NCBI RefSeq assembly: GCF_021018895.1
Contig: NC_079372.1
Span: 20,417,237-20,481,236, forward strand
Source: Seriola aureovittata
Taxonomy: Eukaryota; Chordata; Actinopteri; Carangiformes; Carangidae
Length of the DNA: 64,000 bases
Direction of reading: 5' to 3'
Part shown: positions 37,674 through 48,906 of the stretch, piece by piece
Numbering within the stretch: the first letter of the stretch is position 1
Layout: each line of letters starts with the position of its first letter
Notes under the pieces: generated by a model
Databases searched by the model: none
The model's input: the letters and a program-made list of their open reading frames with translations, nothing else
Told to the model about the DNA's origin: nothing
Position numbers and translations under genes: made by a program

Positions 37674-39116
37674 CCTGTGCACTTACACGCCTACACTGAT
37701 CATCATAACGCAGCATCATGTGGTCACTACATTCCTATTGATGTAATGTGAACATGAAGCTCCAGGAGGAAGGGCTGTTATGACCATTAGGGAATCATGT
37801 GTGTTATTTGGGGTAATTCCCTTCATTCAACTCATATCTCATGGCCTTTTATGTGGAGTTATATTTGTGTCATAAAACATCAAATAAACACGAAACTTAC
37901 ACAAATAAAACTAAACAAAAAAACAGATTCATAAATTTGTTTTGTAAATGAAATAACATTCACAAATATGAATTTGCACTCAGAAATATTTTTTTGGAGC
38001 AGTCCAGTGGATTTCACATTGGAGCTGATGCAAAAATCCGTTATATAAAACAATATTTAGATTTTTCTTGGGAGAGATAAATCCATCTTAAATGATATTT
38101 GTGGAGCTTTTTCTTCCCAATCATTCGATGGGGAACTCAGAATTCCATATGCACATAATTTTATTAATATGATTAATATTTAGCATATTGTGTGAATCCC
38201 ACTGTATTTTGGAAAACATTTTTTTACACTATATTCATTTATATTACATTATTACATTTATAAATCGGCAGATGCCTTTTTTTCCCCTAAATAATTTTTC
38301 CAGACTTTCAAAATAAGAGTTAAATATCATTAAAACATTGGAAGAATATCCCTAAAACAACCAGGACCGTGTTCAGCAGCACGGTGGGAATGCTTCAATT
38401 TATTTATGCTACATCTACAGTGGCCCAGAGAGCTCAACAAAACTACAACTTGACAAAGCACAAGCAAATGAAAACTACATCTTTCCTGCTGCTCAGCTCT
38501 TTTGGCCACAACATGTATCAGTAGCTAAGTGCTGGTATAATTTCCCGAGTGCAAATACATTTGTGGATGCTGTTTGCAAATGCGCTGTTACTGCATTTGC
38601 ACGGCACACGACACATTTGTGAATCTGGCCTCATTTGTGTAACGTACGTTGCATTAAAGTTTTATGAAACAAAATGAATTTACATAAACAAAGCAGTGGA
38701 TTAATGGTGAGACCGTGCACAATGCAAACGTTTCCATTTTATAAATAGCAGCGTAAATGGCGTTTTGTAAGACGAATATGTTATTATTAATCCGTGCACC
38801 GCCACTGGAGGATGCTATGTAAATCAGCCAAACTCATCTCCCCTGCTGACCTTGGCGTACAGTAAACCTGCCACTGTAAATCACCTCACACTGTACACGC
38901 AGTGCATGGTCAATAGAATATCATTTAGCAGAGTCGGTTATGGGACGGTGTTGACTGGTGGGGAATGGGAATGTATGATTCCTTAATGTTCAGTATAAAT
39001 AGCCTTTTTTCTGTTCTGCATCAGAGAGCCGCCTCGTAGTTTCTGCCCTCGAGCGTCCGATCACAGGGGATCACTCCATGCTAATCATATGGCAAACTAT
39101 GAAGTGAAGACACTAC

Positions 39117-39156
<40 letters not shown>

Positions 39157-39335
39157 AGTCCATGAAAGCCCAGTGCTGTTTCTGAATGCCCACAGTGTGA
39201 TGTGCCACTTAGCATGGTTAAACTGGATAATGCTTAATCTCTATGCGCTGTAGGAGTGCTTGAGACGTGGGAGGGAAACAGATGGGTGATGGGAGTGAGG
39301 ATGGGAGGGACTGATGGATCCAGAGTGAGCAGAGA

Positions 39336-39393
<58 letters not shown>

Positions 39394-40811
39394 GTGTGTG
39401 TGTAGGGGGGGACGGGGGACGTTTGCCTTCTTTTCTCACTTCTCCCCCCGCAGGTCCACCAGTGAACGTGGCCATGGCTATCGAGGTGGCCAGCATTGAC
39501 CACATCTCCGAAGCCAACATGGTAAAGTATACGGTCACTCTCTCTCCTTCCCTGTTTTTATTTATTTTTAATTTTTTTTCTCCCTCTGATGTTCTTTATC
39601 GTCCCTAAACTCCACTTTACTGCAGCAAAGATCAAAGATTCTCTATTTGCATAATCCTGATTTATCCCACTTGAGGGTTTGAAAGTACTCAGTGTGAACA
39701 TGTGTGACACATCGGCTGAGTTGTTAGATAATTTGATACTTTCATGGATTTCGTGCCGTAAGAACCAAAAGCTGGTGGGACGATTCATGTCGTGTGTGTG
39801 AGGCTTTGATTCTAGTCCAAACAAACAAATTCATCATTTTTCCTGCTTCAATATTTGAAAGAAAGTCCAACAACCAAAGATGAAAATCAGGGTAAATTCA
39901 TAAGGTGTTTTACAAATAGAAGAGTGATGGGTTTGATACAGATGACATCAGAATCAGCTTTTTCCTCCGCTGTAGTGAAGCATAATAAGTAGATTTCTAA
40001 TAAATGGTTTTAGATTTCCACCAAATTATGTGGCAACCCTTTATTTTACACCTTACACATATAGTTTTCCCAGTTGAAACCCATGTTTACACTGTTTCTT
40101 TAAGGGACAGAGAAACAGGAGAGGTTTAGGAAATGAGGAAATCTAAGAGGGAAGATAAAGGTTGTTTCCACTCTTACGTTCAGATTCATCTTTAATCCCT
40201 TATTTGTTATTTATCACTTACACATTTATTTTTTTGTCAATTTTCATCTAGTGTAATTATTTCATTATTTGTTCACTTATTTATTTTTGTTTATCTTGGA
40301 TAATGTTCAAATCCCAGGGACAATCTTTATACCTTTAAACCATCTGTTTTATACCTGTGAATGTATGTTAATATCATTTTATAACAGTTTACTGTCTGTG
40401 TAACTTCCTTTGGCTCAATAAACATATTTGATAAAACATTTTCCACCAAATTAAAATAATTAAAGACTTTGTCCAGCAATTTACTTTTGCACTCAGTTAA
40501 GAAGAGGACAAGATATTCTGATTTTTTTTCTGGGTCAAGCTCCAAAAATACTGAATCTCACACTTCCTGTAATTTTTGTCAGAGTTGACAAAACTCTTCT
40601 AAAGCCACAAAAGACATTATTCAAGTGTTGACAGGCTGAAAGCTGCTCTTCGTGTTGAAGAAACATATCTCCATGGATAAAATTGGTGGAGTTTCCCTTT
40701 AAGTTTTGTATTTATTTGGCTCTATAGTGACTGTAGTGAAGCAAGAAATAACTTTAAACCTTTTTTTTCTCTTAATACTGTACAGCTCATGCCCATGACT
40801 CAGCCGCTATA

Positions 40812-40863
<52 letters not shown>

Positions 40864-43800
40864 TGTGTGCGCGTGTTGTTGTTGTTCCTGGCAGGAATAC
40901 ACCATGACCGTGTTCCTGCGGCAGAGCTGGCACGATGACCGCCTGTCCTACAATCACACCAACAAGACGCTGGGGTTGGACAGTCGCTTCGTGGACAAGC
41001 TGTGGCTCCCCGACACTTTCATAGTCAACGCCAAATCTGCTTGGTTCCACGACGTGACCGTGGAGAACAAGCTGATCCGCCTGCAGCCCAATGGGGTCAT
41101 TCTGTACAGCAGCCGGTACGAGCGAACAGTCCACCGGCGAGACTCCTCACCGCTCCAGTTTATATATCTGGGGACTAGATGGGGACCTTCTACATTCTTA
41201 TTCTTGCTCGTTTCAGATTTTCAATTATCCTCTTTTTAAGCTTTTGACTGCATCTCGCAGACATTTGGGAGCACAGATTGTGTCTTGTTTGTTGTCTTTA
41301 TGCATCAACGTCTCTCAGGACAATCTGAGAATAAACTGTTTACCCTGTGGTAACTTCCTGGACTTAAAACAATCTGTGTTTGTGGTGAAGGCAAAGAAAT
41401 CATCGAAAGAGCTAAAATCAGGCGTTAGTGTGTAATAGTAGGTAAGGAACCATGAAATTTGAACAAAAATCAAAACCAGTTCAAGCCCTGGGCCACAGTT
41501 GCTGCTGCTCTCTAATCTTTCACCTCTGTGGTTAAGGTTTAAAGAAATGTTAAAAAGAAACACCAAAGTTAACTCTTGTCTCTATCATGTCTTTTCTTTT
41601 ACTGAACTTAGCGCGCTAACCAGCTAGCCTCCGTCGTCGTCACTTTCAGATAGCGACTCACCGCGGCCTCCGATCTGCCTGGAGACGCAGCGAAGCTCAG
41701 AAGGTGTATGGAGCGCTGCAGGAATGAGTCCTAAAACCCAGGAGTTAGTTGTATTTTGCACTTTTTTTGAATAGGTCATAAAACGACATAAAATACATCA
41801 GTAAATTACTCCAGTCCTGATTTTCTTTAAGCTTCTACATCTGTTAAAAAAGGCTAACAAGTGTCTAAATGAGACCACAGCGGTTGTCAGAGAGAACCAA
41901 ACTACAAGTTGTAGTTCGGTGGTGATGACGTTGAAGTCATGTGACCGTGGTGTCTTTGGTTTATAGGCTAACATTAGCTTTTTACTTCTGTTGATTGTAT
42001 TTAGGCTTCATGAGTGAAGGTGAACCTGCTGAACTGAACCTGTCAGGATCAGAAACTGTTGTTTGTCACACAGTTTTTTTGTTGAGGGAACCGGGATGAC
42101 GCCAACATCCGGGTCGACCAACAAAAAACACGCCATCCCTGCAGCTCTATCTTATAACCTCTTGTCTTGGCTGAAGCTGCTGGCGAGCGACAACCACCGC
42201 CGCCTGCTCTCGCCAAGAAACCTCGTCCAGGGGCAGAGAAAGCTCACAAACAGCCCCTCTAATAAATCACTGAGCTCTTGTTCAGCTGACAATACAGGAT
42301 TCTAGTTTCATTGGAAAGATACCAGATATGAATGGATCCAACTGTGTGAATATGAAGAAGAGTTTCTTTCTTTTCTTCCCTAGAATCACTTCAACAGTGG
42401 CGTGTGACATGGACCTGACCAAGTATCCCATGGATGAACAGGAGTGCATGCTGGACCTGGAAAGCTGTAAGTTGTGGTTTACCTTCAGCTCTCCTCCACA
42501 CATCCTGTAGCACAAAAACATTTGTTTTCTTGATTTACTACTGAAACGTTTTGCCGTCCAAGCGCACTGACATCCATAAAGGGTTATTATCACGAGCTCC
42601 GACCGTTCCTCAGCGCCGGGGAGAAAAATGCTACGTGCTCAGCACTTGTGGGTTGCGCTGATTAAATGTCTGGTCATCATCTGTCATTTCACCCCAGACG
42701 GTTACTCCTCAGAGGACATCGTGTATCACTGGTCGGAGAGTCAGAGACACATCCACGGCCTGGACAAACTGGAGCTCTCCCAGTTCACCATCACGGACTA
42801 TCGATTCGTCACTGAGATGATGAACTTCAAATCTGGTGAGCATTCATCTTGTTTTCCTGTGTTTCTCCAGGTGTCAGGTTTGGCTGCAGCAACAACCTCT
42901 CTGAAAAAACCCTTTGCACGTTTTCCTCTGTGTTTTATGCATTAAGCACTAGTTTTTGGACTTGGCTTGTCTCATGTTGGAAACCTCTGCAGATTCTTTT
43001 TGAAGCGAGAGTTTTGTTTTGTTTTCTTAACTTCAGGCGCTTCTGTGTTTATATTTGATGCATAGAGGGAATGGATCAAGCCAGGTTTGCTGCTGAGCCA
43101 GGCAGGAGGTTTAGGAGATGATAGGAGTTGCTGCTGGGAAAACAGTCTGCAACACCAACTTAACATCTCACATCTTGAAGTTTCGCCACTAGTGGCACAA
43201 GCCTGCAAACACACGTTCTCTGTGATATTTTCCTGATGGATAATTAGCTTCTTCGCTAAAGGAATTAAACATGGCGTCTGTTTTCTTCTTCCCCAGCGGG
43301 ACGATTCCCTCGGCTCAGTCTTCGCTTCCAGCTGAGACGTAACCGAGGCGTCTACATCATTCAGTCATACATGCCTTCGATATTACTGGTTGCCATGTCG
43401 TGGGTGTCCTTTTGGATCAGCCAATCAGCAGTCCCTGCTCGTGTATCCTTAGGTTGGTATCAGTTTGATTAGGACTCTTTTAAATTCTCTGAAAATGTGA
43501 AAGTTGTGACTAGAATAGAAATGTGCTGACCTGTTAAACCAAGTAAAAGAAAAACAATGAGCCCAGAAATAAATGACTATGCTAACATGCCGATGCTAAG
43601 CAGGTGTAACGTTTACCATGTTTGCAATCTTAGATTAGCATGTTAGCATGCTAATATTCACTATTTGAGTAGCATTAAACACAAAGCACAGCTAAAATTG
43701 ATGGGAATGCCATTAGTTTTGCAAACTTTTAGACACAAACACAAAGTGTTCACTCTGAGACATAAATAGCTGTACTAAATTTAATAACAGTCCATCCAAC

Positions 43801-46041
43801 AGCTGTTCAGACATTTCACTTACAGCCACTGATGTGAACGTCAAGCTGCTGCTGAGGAAAAGTCAGAGGAGCACCAGCGTTGAACCATGAAATTGTTTAA
43901 TTACAAATAAATAAAATTTTTAGACCTAAATCATGTGAAAAACTGATATTTTTGCTGCAATAAATCCTCTAATGATGCAGCAGCCTTCTTGGTAAACAGG
44001 TTCACAGTCCCAGGCAGCAACAGCAGCGTCTGTTGTCAAAATGTTCCCAACTTTCAACTTTAATTTGTGTTTGTTTGCTTCAAATTCACAGGCAAGTTCA
44101 GTTCGTCTGGAACTTTTTCGTTCTCTTTGCTCTCCTCTGTCGTTTCCTTCTGTTTGTCACTTAAAAGTAAGAGATGTCAGAATTAACCAAATGATGTTCC
44201 AGACAGCTGACATGATGCATCGTAGAAAGCTATGTGTTTACTTTTATTAATATCGCAGCGTGTGTTGCTCAGAAAATCAAATGAACCACTCTGCCTGATT
44301 CCTTAAAGGAAGCCTATTTATTTTCTTTCTCAGGTAATGATGAGGCTTCTTCTGCAATGTGGCAAAAATAAAAGCTTTTAAATGTGGTGGCTTGTTGTGT
44401 CATGTGCACATACAGAGTGAGAATAGCTGTGGGAAATGTCCGGGGCCCTTAGCCGTCAGGATTCGTGGCCCCCTGAACAACATGGTTGAACAGAACCTGC
44501 TCCAGATGTTTCACAGCCTCATCTGTCCTCCTCTGTTCTTTCTCCAGGCATCACAACCGTTCTGACCATGACCACACTGATGGTGAGCGCCCGCTCCTCC
44601 CTCCCCCGAGCGTCGGCCATCAAGGCGTTAGACGTCTACTTCTGGATCTGCTACGTCTTCGTGTTTGCAGCGCTCATCGAGTACGCCTTCGCTCACTACA
44701 ACGCTGACTACCGACTCAAAGAGAAGGCCAAGGTGAAGGCCAACAAACTCAGCTCCGAGGTGAGGAAATCACTCCCATTATGTTCTCCCATCAGCAGATA
44801 ACAGGGCTCAGCTGCAGGAGGGGGGGTGGGGTTGGGGGTTGTTGTGAGTAATGAGCGTGCCTCTCAAACATAGACCGGGTCCGAGGATCCATTCAACTGA
44901 CCTTCAGCAAGACAATGAATCTCTATAGAGCATAATGGGAAAATAGAAGATGGCTCCACAGGGAGTTACAGTGACTCTCATCGTACTGTCTGTTTCCTTT
45001 GCTGCTGACGTTCATCTCACTGGGAGAAACCTTCAGAATAAGATCTGTCTCGATTGTGTTTTATTTTTTAATGAACTTTCTTTCGAATAAAGAAAAATTA
45101 AATAATGAAATAACAAAAGAAAAATGAGGGTAACGACAAAAAACGTGAGTGAAACTGAATATTACTGTGCTGTGATTTAAACCAATATGTGTGTGTTGAT
45201 ATGAGTTAAACTGCAATGACTTACTAATGTCACTGCAACATCCCAGGTCACAATAAACCAGTTTTTCTTTGATAATCAAGACTTGAATTTGAGGAATCAA
45301 TAAAAATGTGTGCTGTGTGCAGTTCTGGACCGTCGTGTTTCCTTATCTACATATCACGTGTTTTTGTTGCAAAAATGAAGTTTAGAGTTTAAAATGTCAA
45401 GTGTTTCGACAAATAAAAAGGACCAAGAACCTCTGTGTCACCAAAGTTATCCAGTAGAATAAGACAAAAGCAAGAGACGCTTTGTCAGAAAGTGTTTGTA
45501 ATGAAGAAAATAGCAGAAGATGTTTTATTCACGTTGTAAAAGCTGCAGTTTTTCGGAGGAGGGACTCAAAACGTCATTTCTGTCTTTGCATATTAAGTGT
45601 GTTTTCTCATTTTCTTGAACACAACACAACCGGTCCAGCAGAGAGCAGATGAGCTAACTGCTGAAAACTGAACTGAGAGAGCACTTACATGTCCCTCTGT
45701 CTGTCTCCCCACAGTCCATCGTAAAGAACGGCAAACAGGCCATGGTTCTGTTCTCCCTGTCGGTCACTGGCATGAACCAGGGCGTGATGATTTCCAGCCG
45801 TCACGGCCGGACCCAGCGCTCCAGCAGTGAGATCCCCGGGGAGGGGGGCAGCGAGGAGGCCGAGCCGAGGAGGAGAAGGTCCAAGCAGCCGGAGGAGAGC
45901 GAGGAGGAGAAGAAGAAGTGTTGTTCCAAGTGCGTCTGCAAGCCCATCGACGCCGACACCATCGACATCTACGCCAGGGCCGTGTTCCCTTTCACGTTCG
46001 CCGTGGTGAACGTGATCTACTGGGTGGCGTACACCATGTGA
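27069..46041 (+). CDS. gabrd: gabrd, GABA-A receptor subunit delta
   Basis: This is a ligand-gated chloride channel subunit of the Cys-loop family; delta-containing receptors are extrasynaptic and give tonic inhibition in neurons. Coding exons: 27069-27136, 37041-37156, 39454-39521, 40895-41115, 42384-42466, 42698-42835, 43297-43452, 44548-44759, 45715-46041. All introns are GT-AG and phase carries through; the total is 1389 nt, 462 residues plus TGA (human delta is 452). Seen in the protein: signal peptide (about 1-20), NHT and NKT glycosylation sites (N104, N107), Cys-loop C165-C179, TM1 about 251-272, TM2 about 278-298, TM3 about 309-330, a 105-residue cytoplasmic loop, and TM4 about 440-462 ending VAYTM. 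The ligand-binding and membrane parts match human delta almost residue for residue, including ISWLPNLD and [13 protein letters not shown]. The ATG has a good context (G at -3, G at +4). The cytoplasmic loop is the divergent part. Confidence 0.97.
28624..28675 (+). repeat. interrupted (CA)n microsatellite
   Basis: Three short CA blocks with GC and TC interruptions in gabrd intron 1. Confidence 0.8.
29225..29765. repeat. likely interspersed repeat (TGGTTACG / CCATGACAAC-rich)
   Basis: The phrases GTAACCATGACAAC and GTAACCATGGTGATGG recur within this stretch, together with CTAGTGGTCG, which resembles common fish repeats. No ends were found. Family not identified. Confidence 0.35.
30022..30403 (+). 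mobile_element. inverted-repeat MITE-like element, copy 1
   Basis: The left end reads TTTAAAGGAGCTGTTGTAAG and the right end, reverse-complemented, TTAAAGGGGCTATGCGTAGG. The body shares long stretches with 62380-62790 (for example CCAATGTTAACTCTT, TTAGCATGCTAACCAGCTAG, AATAACCTCT and GTCTTGTAAACACAAC). There is no open reading frame of note, so it is non-autonomous. Confidence 0.6.
31855..31960 (-). mobile_element. L2-type LINE 3' tail, inverted
   Basis: TATTATTATTATTATTAATA followed by TATTTATATAGCACTTTTCA is, on the minus strand, the usual GTGCTATATAAATA tail of fish L2-like LINEs. Confidence 0.5.
33631..33660 (+). repeat. (AC)n microsatellite
   Basis: 15 AC units within gabrd intron 1. 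Confidence 0.9.
37641..37670 (+). repeat. (AC)n microsatellite
   Basis: 15 AC units in gabrd intron 2. Confidence 0.9.
39121..39152 (+). repeat. (TG)n microsatellite
   Basis: About 16 TG units in gabrd intron 2. Confidence 0.9.
39338..39404 (+). repeat. (TG)n tract near the gabrd exon 3 acceptor
   Basis: About 33 TG units with one CG interruption, ending 50 bases before exon 3 (39454). On the gene strand the transcript is (UG)n. Confidence 0.95.
39522..40894. other. gabrd intron 3
   Basis: AT-rich, with no exon or named repeat apart from the (GT)n tract at its 3' end (40814-40875). Confidence 0.7.
40814..40875 (+). repeat. (GT)n tract abutting the gabrd exon 4 acceptor
   Basis: About 30 GT units, broken by AT and GC, end about 20 bases from the 3' splice site at 40895. 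The polypyrimidine run (TTGTTGTTGTTCCTGGCAG) follows directly. Confidence 0.95.
41560..42270 (+). mobile_element. MITE-like element, copy 3, split by another repeat
   Basis: The left half (41560-41705) shares CACCAAAGTTAACTCTTGTC, TAACCAGCTAGCC and ATAGCGACTCAC with copies 1 and 2; the right half (42145-42270) shares TATAACCTCTTGTCTTGGCT, CAGAGAAA and ACAGCCCCT. Between them lies about 440 bases of unrelated sequence. It sits in gabrd intron 4. Confidence 0.5.
43575..43850 (+). repeat. GCATGCTAA-family repeat, copy 3
   Basis: CTATGCTAACATGCCGATGC, then CATGTTAGCATGCTAATATT, AAACACAAAGCACAGCTAAA and CAGTCCATCCAACAGCTGTT in the same order as the other copies. It lies in gabrd intron 7. Confidence 0.6.
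44760..45714. other. gabrd intron 8
   Basis: Unremarkable AT-rich intron with a G-rich start (44819-44840). No feature was recognised. Confidence 0.6.
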
Positions 46042-46830
46042 GGAGAAGGCAGCGGGTCTGTGCCAATGGCCGCCGTCCAGGGTTGTACATAAGAAACTGC
46101 TGGAGCTTTGCCACTTCAGTGCTGGCAGACTGGTGCAGCTGAAATATAAACTACTGCAGGCCTCAGTGGAAAGAAAAAACAACTTCAGAAGACATGAAGT
46201 GTTACGACCTGTGAACATGGAAATATGGTAATTAATTGGAAGTAGTCATGAGTTTAAAAAGTGTTAACAGGACTTCACATCTTTAAGTGTGAATACAAAT
46301 ATGTGTTTTCATGAAGGCGAAAGGACTGTGTTGCCTGTTGGAGACTCACACGCTCAGTGAAAACACTTCGACCAACCGTCCACATTCTTCCGTGTCATCC
46401 TGCTCCATGAACTGACTCAACTCAACACGGGACACGACAACAAACCAACCAACCAACCGAACGACCGACCAACCAACCATCCTGCTTGACGACCACCGGC
46501 TCACATCTTTCAAACACAAATAAAAGCATAGTTAGCCGAACTGACTCCAAGCCACGATCCGGAGTGAACCGCCCGTTATCTCCACGAGAAAACGCGCCGC
46601 CCGAACAAGAGGATAACAAGATGAGGTGTACTACTATTCTGCATGGCTGATAACTCACGCACCCTCGTCCCCAGTCATCGCCACCCCTCCCTCTCCTGCT
46701 CTTTCTCCTTTGGTCCTCCACCCTTTTTTTTTTTTTTTTCCAAGTCATTTTTTTGTTTTGTTTAGGAGTGTCTTATCTCCTTCTGCCAGTTCTGCCTGTT
46801 TCCTCACCATTAAATGACTTCCTCCACTAC
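46042..46830 (+). other. gabrd: gabrd 3'UTR with candidate polyadenylation signals
   Basis: This non-coding stretch follows the stop codon. AATAAA is at 46519-46524 and a weaker ATTAAA at 46809-46814; the second follows a T-run (46723-46739). A degenerate CCAA/CCGA tetranucleotide repeat lies at 46441-46480. Which signal is used cannot be told from the sequence. Confidence 0.5.
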
Positions 46831-47454
46831 CTGTGTGTGTGTGTGTCTTCAAATGTTTACTTGAATCTAAAATCCAAATGGTTGTTGGGTATGAATAATA
46901 ATAATATAATAATAATAAATGCTGAAATCCCTCCTGACAGACGCTCTGTGAATGCGGGATCTCTTAAAACTAAATTTTTTAGCTGCAGTGAATATTATTT
47001 CAACACGAAGGCTCTAATTTGAGGGATTATGAATAATTGACTTGCATGTTCATCTCACAGCTTTGTGCTCTATTAATAATTCCAGACTCTTGTCTGTTCT
47101 TCGTCTGAACTTGGAAATTGATTTTAGGAAATTTTGGGGATGAGAAAGCACCACTGCTTCCCAGTCAGAGAACGTCATGCTTTTCTTATTAGATTTAACG
47201 TAGCGGAACTTCCTCTGTGGTAATCACTGCACTCTCTGGACTTTTCTTACTACATTTTAATTTGATCTTTTAAGTTTAAACAAATTCTGTTAGAAATTTA
47301 ATCAGAGGATTTTACAAACAACATCTTGAACAAGTTTTCAAGTATTAAAATATTATTGTGCTATTCTGAGAACCAGCAGGACTAAAGTTTATCCTGCAGT
47401 ATGGAGACACCAAGTATGCAAGCTATCAGGAGATCCAGTCATGTTCATAGACTG

Positions 47455-47890
47455 TAAATAAAGATAGACGTAGCCTCCGTGATGTCACCCACTGGCGTCT
47501 GAAGAGCGGTTTTGAAGCTCAAAGTGACCTACTCCACCATTGCCATCTTGGCAGTTCCTGACTCTGCCCCTAACCAAGCAGAGACTTCGGTGTGGTTTGT
47601 GGCAAGCAAACGCTCACCCACCTGTCACTCAAAGCAACCACGCCCTCATTCCTTCACAACTTTAGTCCTTAATAAAATGTAAACAGGTGAGTTATATAAA
47701 CAGGTGTCATGAAGGAGGAAATTAGCTCAAGAGACCAAAACAGTTTTTGTACCAGGCTGTAAACAAATTTATTTCTGCTGTAAAGTTGGACATTTTAACA
47801 TGGGAGTCTATGGGGACGGACTCATTGTTGGAGCCAGACTCTAGTGGTCATTAGAGGAACTGCAGGTGTTGGCACTCCAGTGAGATCTTG
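47455..47890 (+). repeat. teleost interspersed repeat (ATGGGAGTCTATGGGG type)
   Basis: The phrases GTGATGTCACCCACTGG, ACATGGGAGTCTATGGGGAC and GCCAGACTCTAGTGGTCATT are widespread in fish intergenic DNA and UTRs. No ends were defined. Confidence 0.55.
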
Positions 47891-48732
47891 AGCTCAATGT
47901 GACTTCATAATTAAATGAAGTATATAATAATAATAACAATACTAATAATTTAGCAGCTTAAAAAGAGGACCTGCTGGAAACTAAAACAGATTCAGACAGA
48001 GCTAAAAGCAGAGTGGATATTTGGACTTAAGTTCATCAGCCTGACAGAAAATTAATGCTAATGTAACTCTACGTCTGCTGGATGTGTAAATTGCTCATTG
48101 ATTTGTGTGTTTACAGCTTGTAACTGCTGCCCCCAAGAGGCCAAAAATCATCAGATAACGCAGGTTTAAAGCCTCATTTACAGGGAGGCAAAAAAAAGTA
48201 CCAGAGGGGCAAGTAGGAGCAATGTCACCTCCACACTGATCATTTCCTGAGCAATGTTTAGGATTTACACACGGACCAAATAATAATAAAAAGAAAAACA
48301 TCTTATCAGTCATCTGTCTATGCTTCACTTTAGTGGTTCAGTGGATTGACAGGGTTGACATTCCTAGACAGCATCGACCCCCAAGGCCTCCTCATTCTGA
48401 TGCAACAGCAGTAACATACCCACACACTGCAGTGACTGCTTGGGGGGGGCCACCAGCATCTCCTCTCCCCTCCAGCTGCACCGTGTTTTTGTGTGTGCGG
48501 AGGCCAGGGAGCAAGACTGTTATCGGGGCCAGCAGCGTGGAGGCAGAGCAGGCATGGGTGGGAGCAGGGCAGGGCTGGGTGCTCTCTGAACAGGGAGCGC
48601 GGCAGGCCGGCTTCTCCCAGGGAGATAACTTTGTTCTGGGCCAGGAGAGATGACATCATGACGGATGGCGATGAAGATGTGGGCGCAAGGGGCAGGAAAC
48701 GTTATCTTCTACAATGGCACCAAGGAGACGGA

Positions 48733-48733
<1 letters not shown>

Positions 48734-48781
<48 letters not shown>
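48734..48781 (+). repeat. (AC)n microsatellite
   Basis: About 24 AC units. Confidence 0.95.
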
Positions 48782-48784
<3 letters not shown>

Positions 48785-48856
48785 TGGAACGCACTACAGC
48801 TTCCTTATACTCTACTCTAGTGGGCTTGAACAGTAGTCACTCCCCATTGAACACAC

Positions 48857-48859
48857 ACA

Positions 48860-48904
<45 letters not shown>
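48857..48904 (+). repeat. (AC)n microsatellite
   Basis: About 24 AC units, 76 bases after the previous tract; an earlier AC block at 48849-48856 is interrupted by AG. Confidence 0.95.

Positions 48905-48906
<2 letters not shown>

Larger units (their letters stand above)
37157..39453. other. gabrd intron 2
   Basis: Contains (AC)n at 37641-37670, (GT)n at 39121-39152 and the long (TG)n at 39338-39404. No gene was seen. A half-site resembling the REST/NRSF motif is at 38373-38385. Confidence 0.7.
37041..42835 (+). other. gabrd: gabrd exons 2-6: extracellular ligand-binding domain
   Basis: Exons 2 to 6 encode residues 24-231. Exon 2 holds the delta-type N-terminus [20 protein letters not shown]. 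Exon 3 is only 68 nt. Exon 4 (221 nt) carries [14 protein letters not shown] and the conserved [13 protein letters not shown] stretch. Exon 5 (83 nt) carries the Cys-loop [15 protein letters not shown]. Exon 6 carries VYHWSES and the loop-C region around QFTITDYRF. None of exons 3, 4 or 5 is a multiple of three, so skipping any one breaks the frame. Confidence 0.95.
43297..46041 (+). other. gabrd: gabrd exons 7-9: transmembrane domain and cytoplasmic loop
   Basis: Exon 7 encodes TM1 ([20 protein letters not shown]) and the TM1-TM2 linker [10 protein letters not shown]. Its donor, TTAG|GTTGGT, departs from consensus at +3/+4, but the joined frame is right. Exon 8 encodes the TM2 pore lining ([19 protein letters not shown]) and TM3. 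Exon 9 encodes the loop and TM4. The loop holds an acidic/basic patch ([18 protein letters not shown]) and a cysteine cluster CCSKCVC (C423, C424, C427, C429) just before the conserved [16 protein letters not shown]. Confidence 0.93.

Noticed and set aside
45685..46218. A 177-codon minus-strand frame across gabrd exon 9
   Set aside because: It is the antisense shadow of the GC-rich last gabrd exon.
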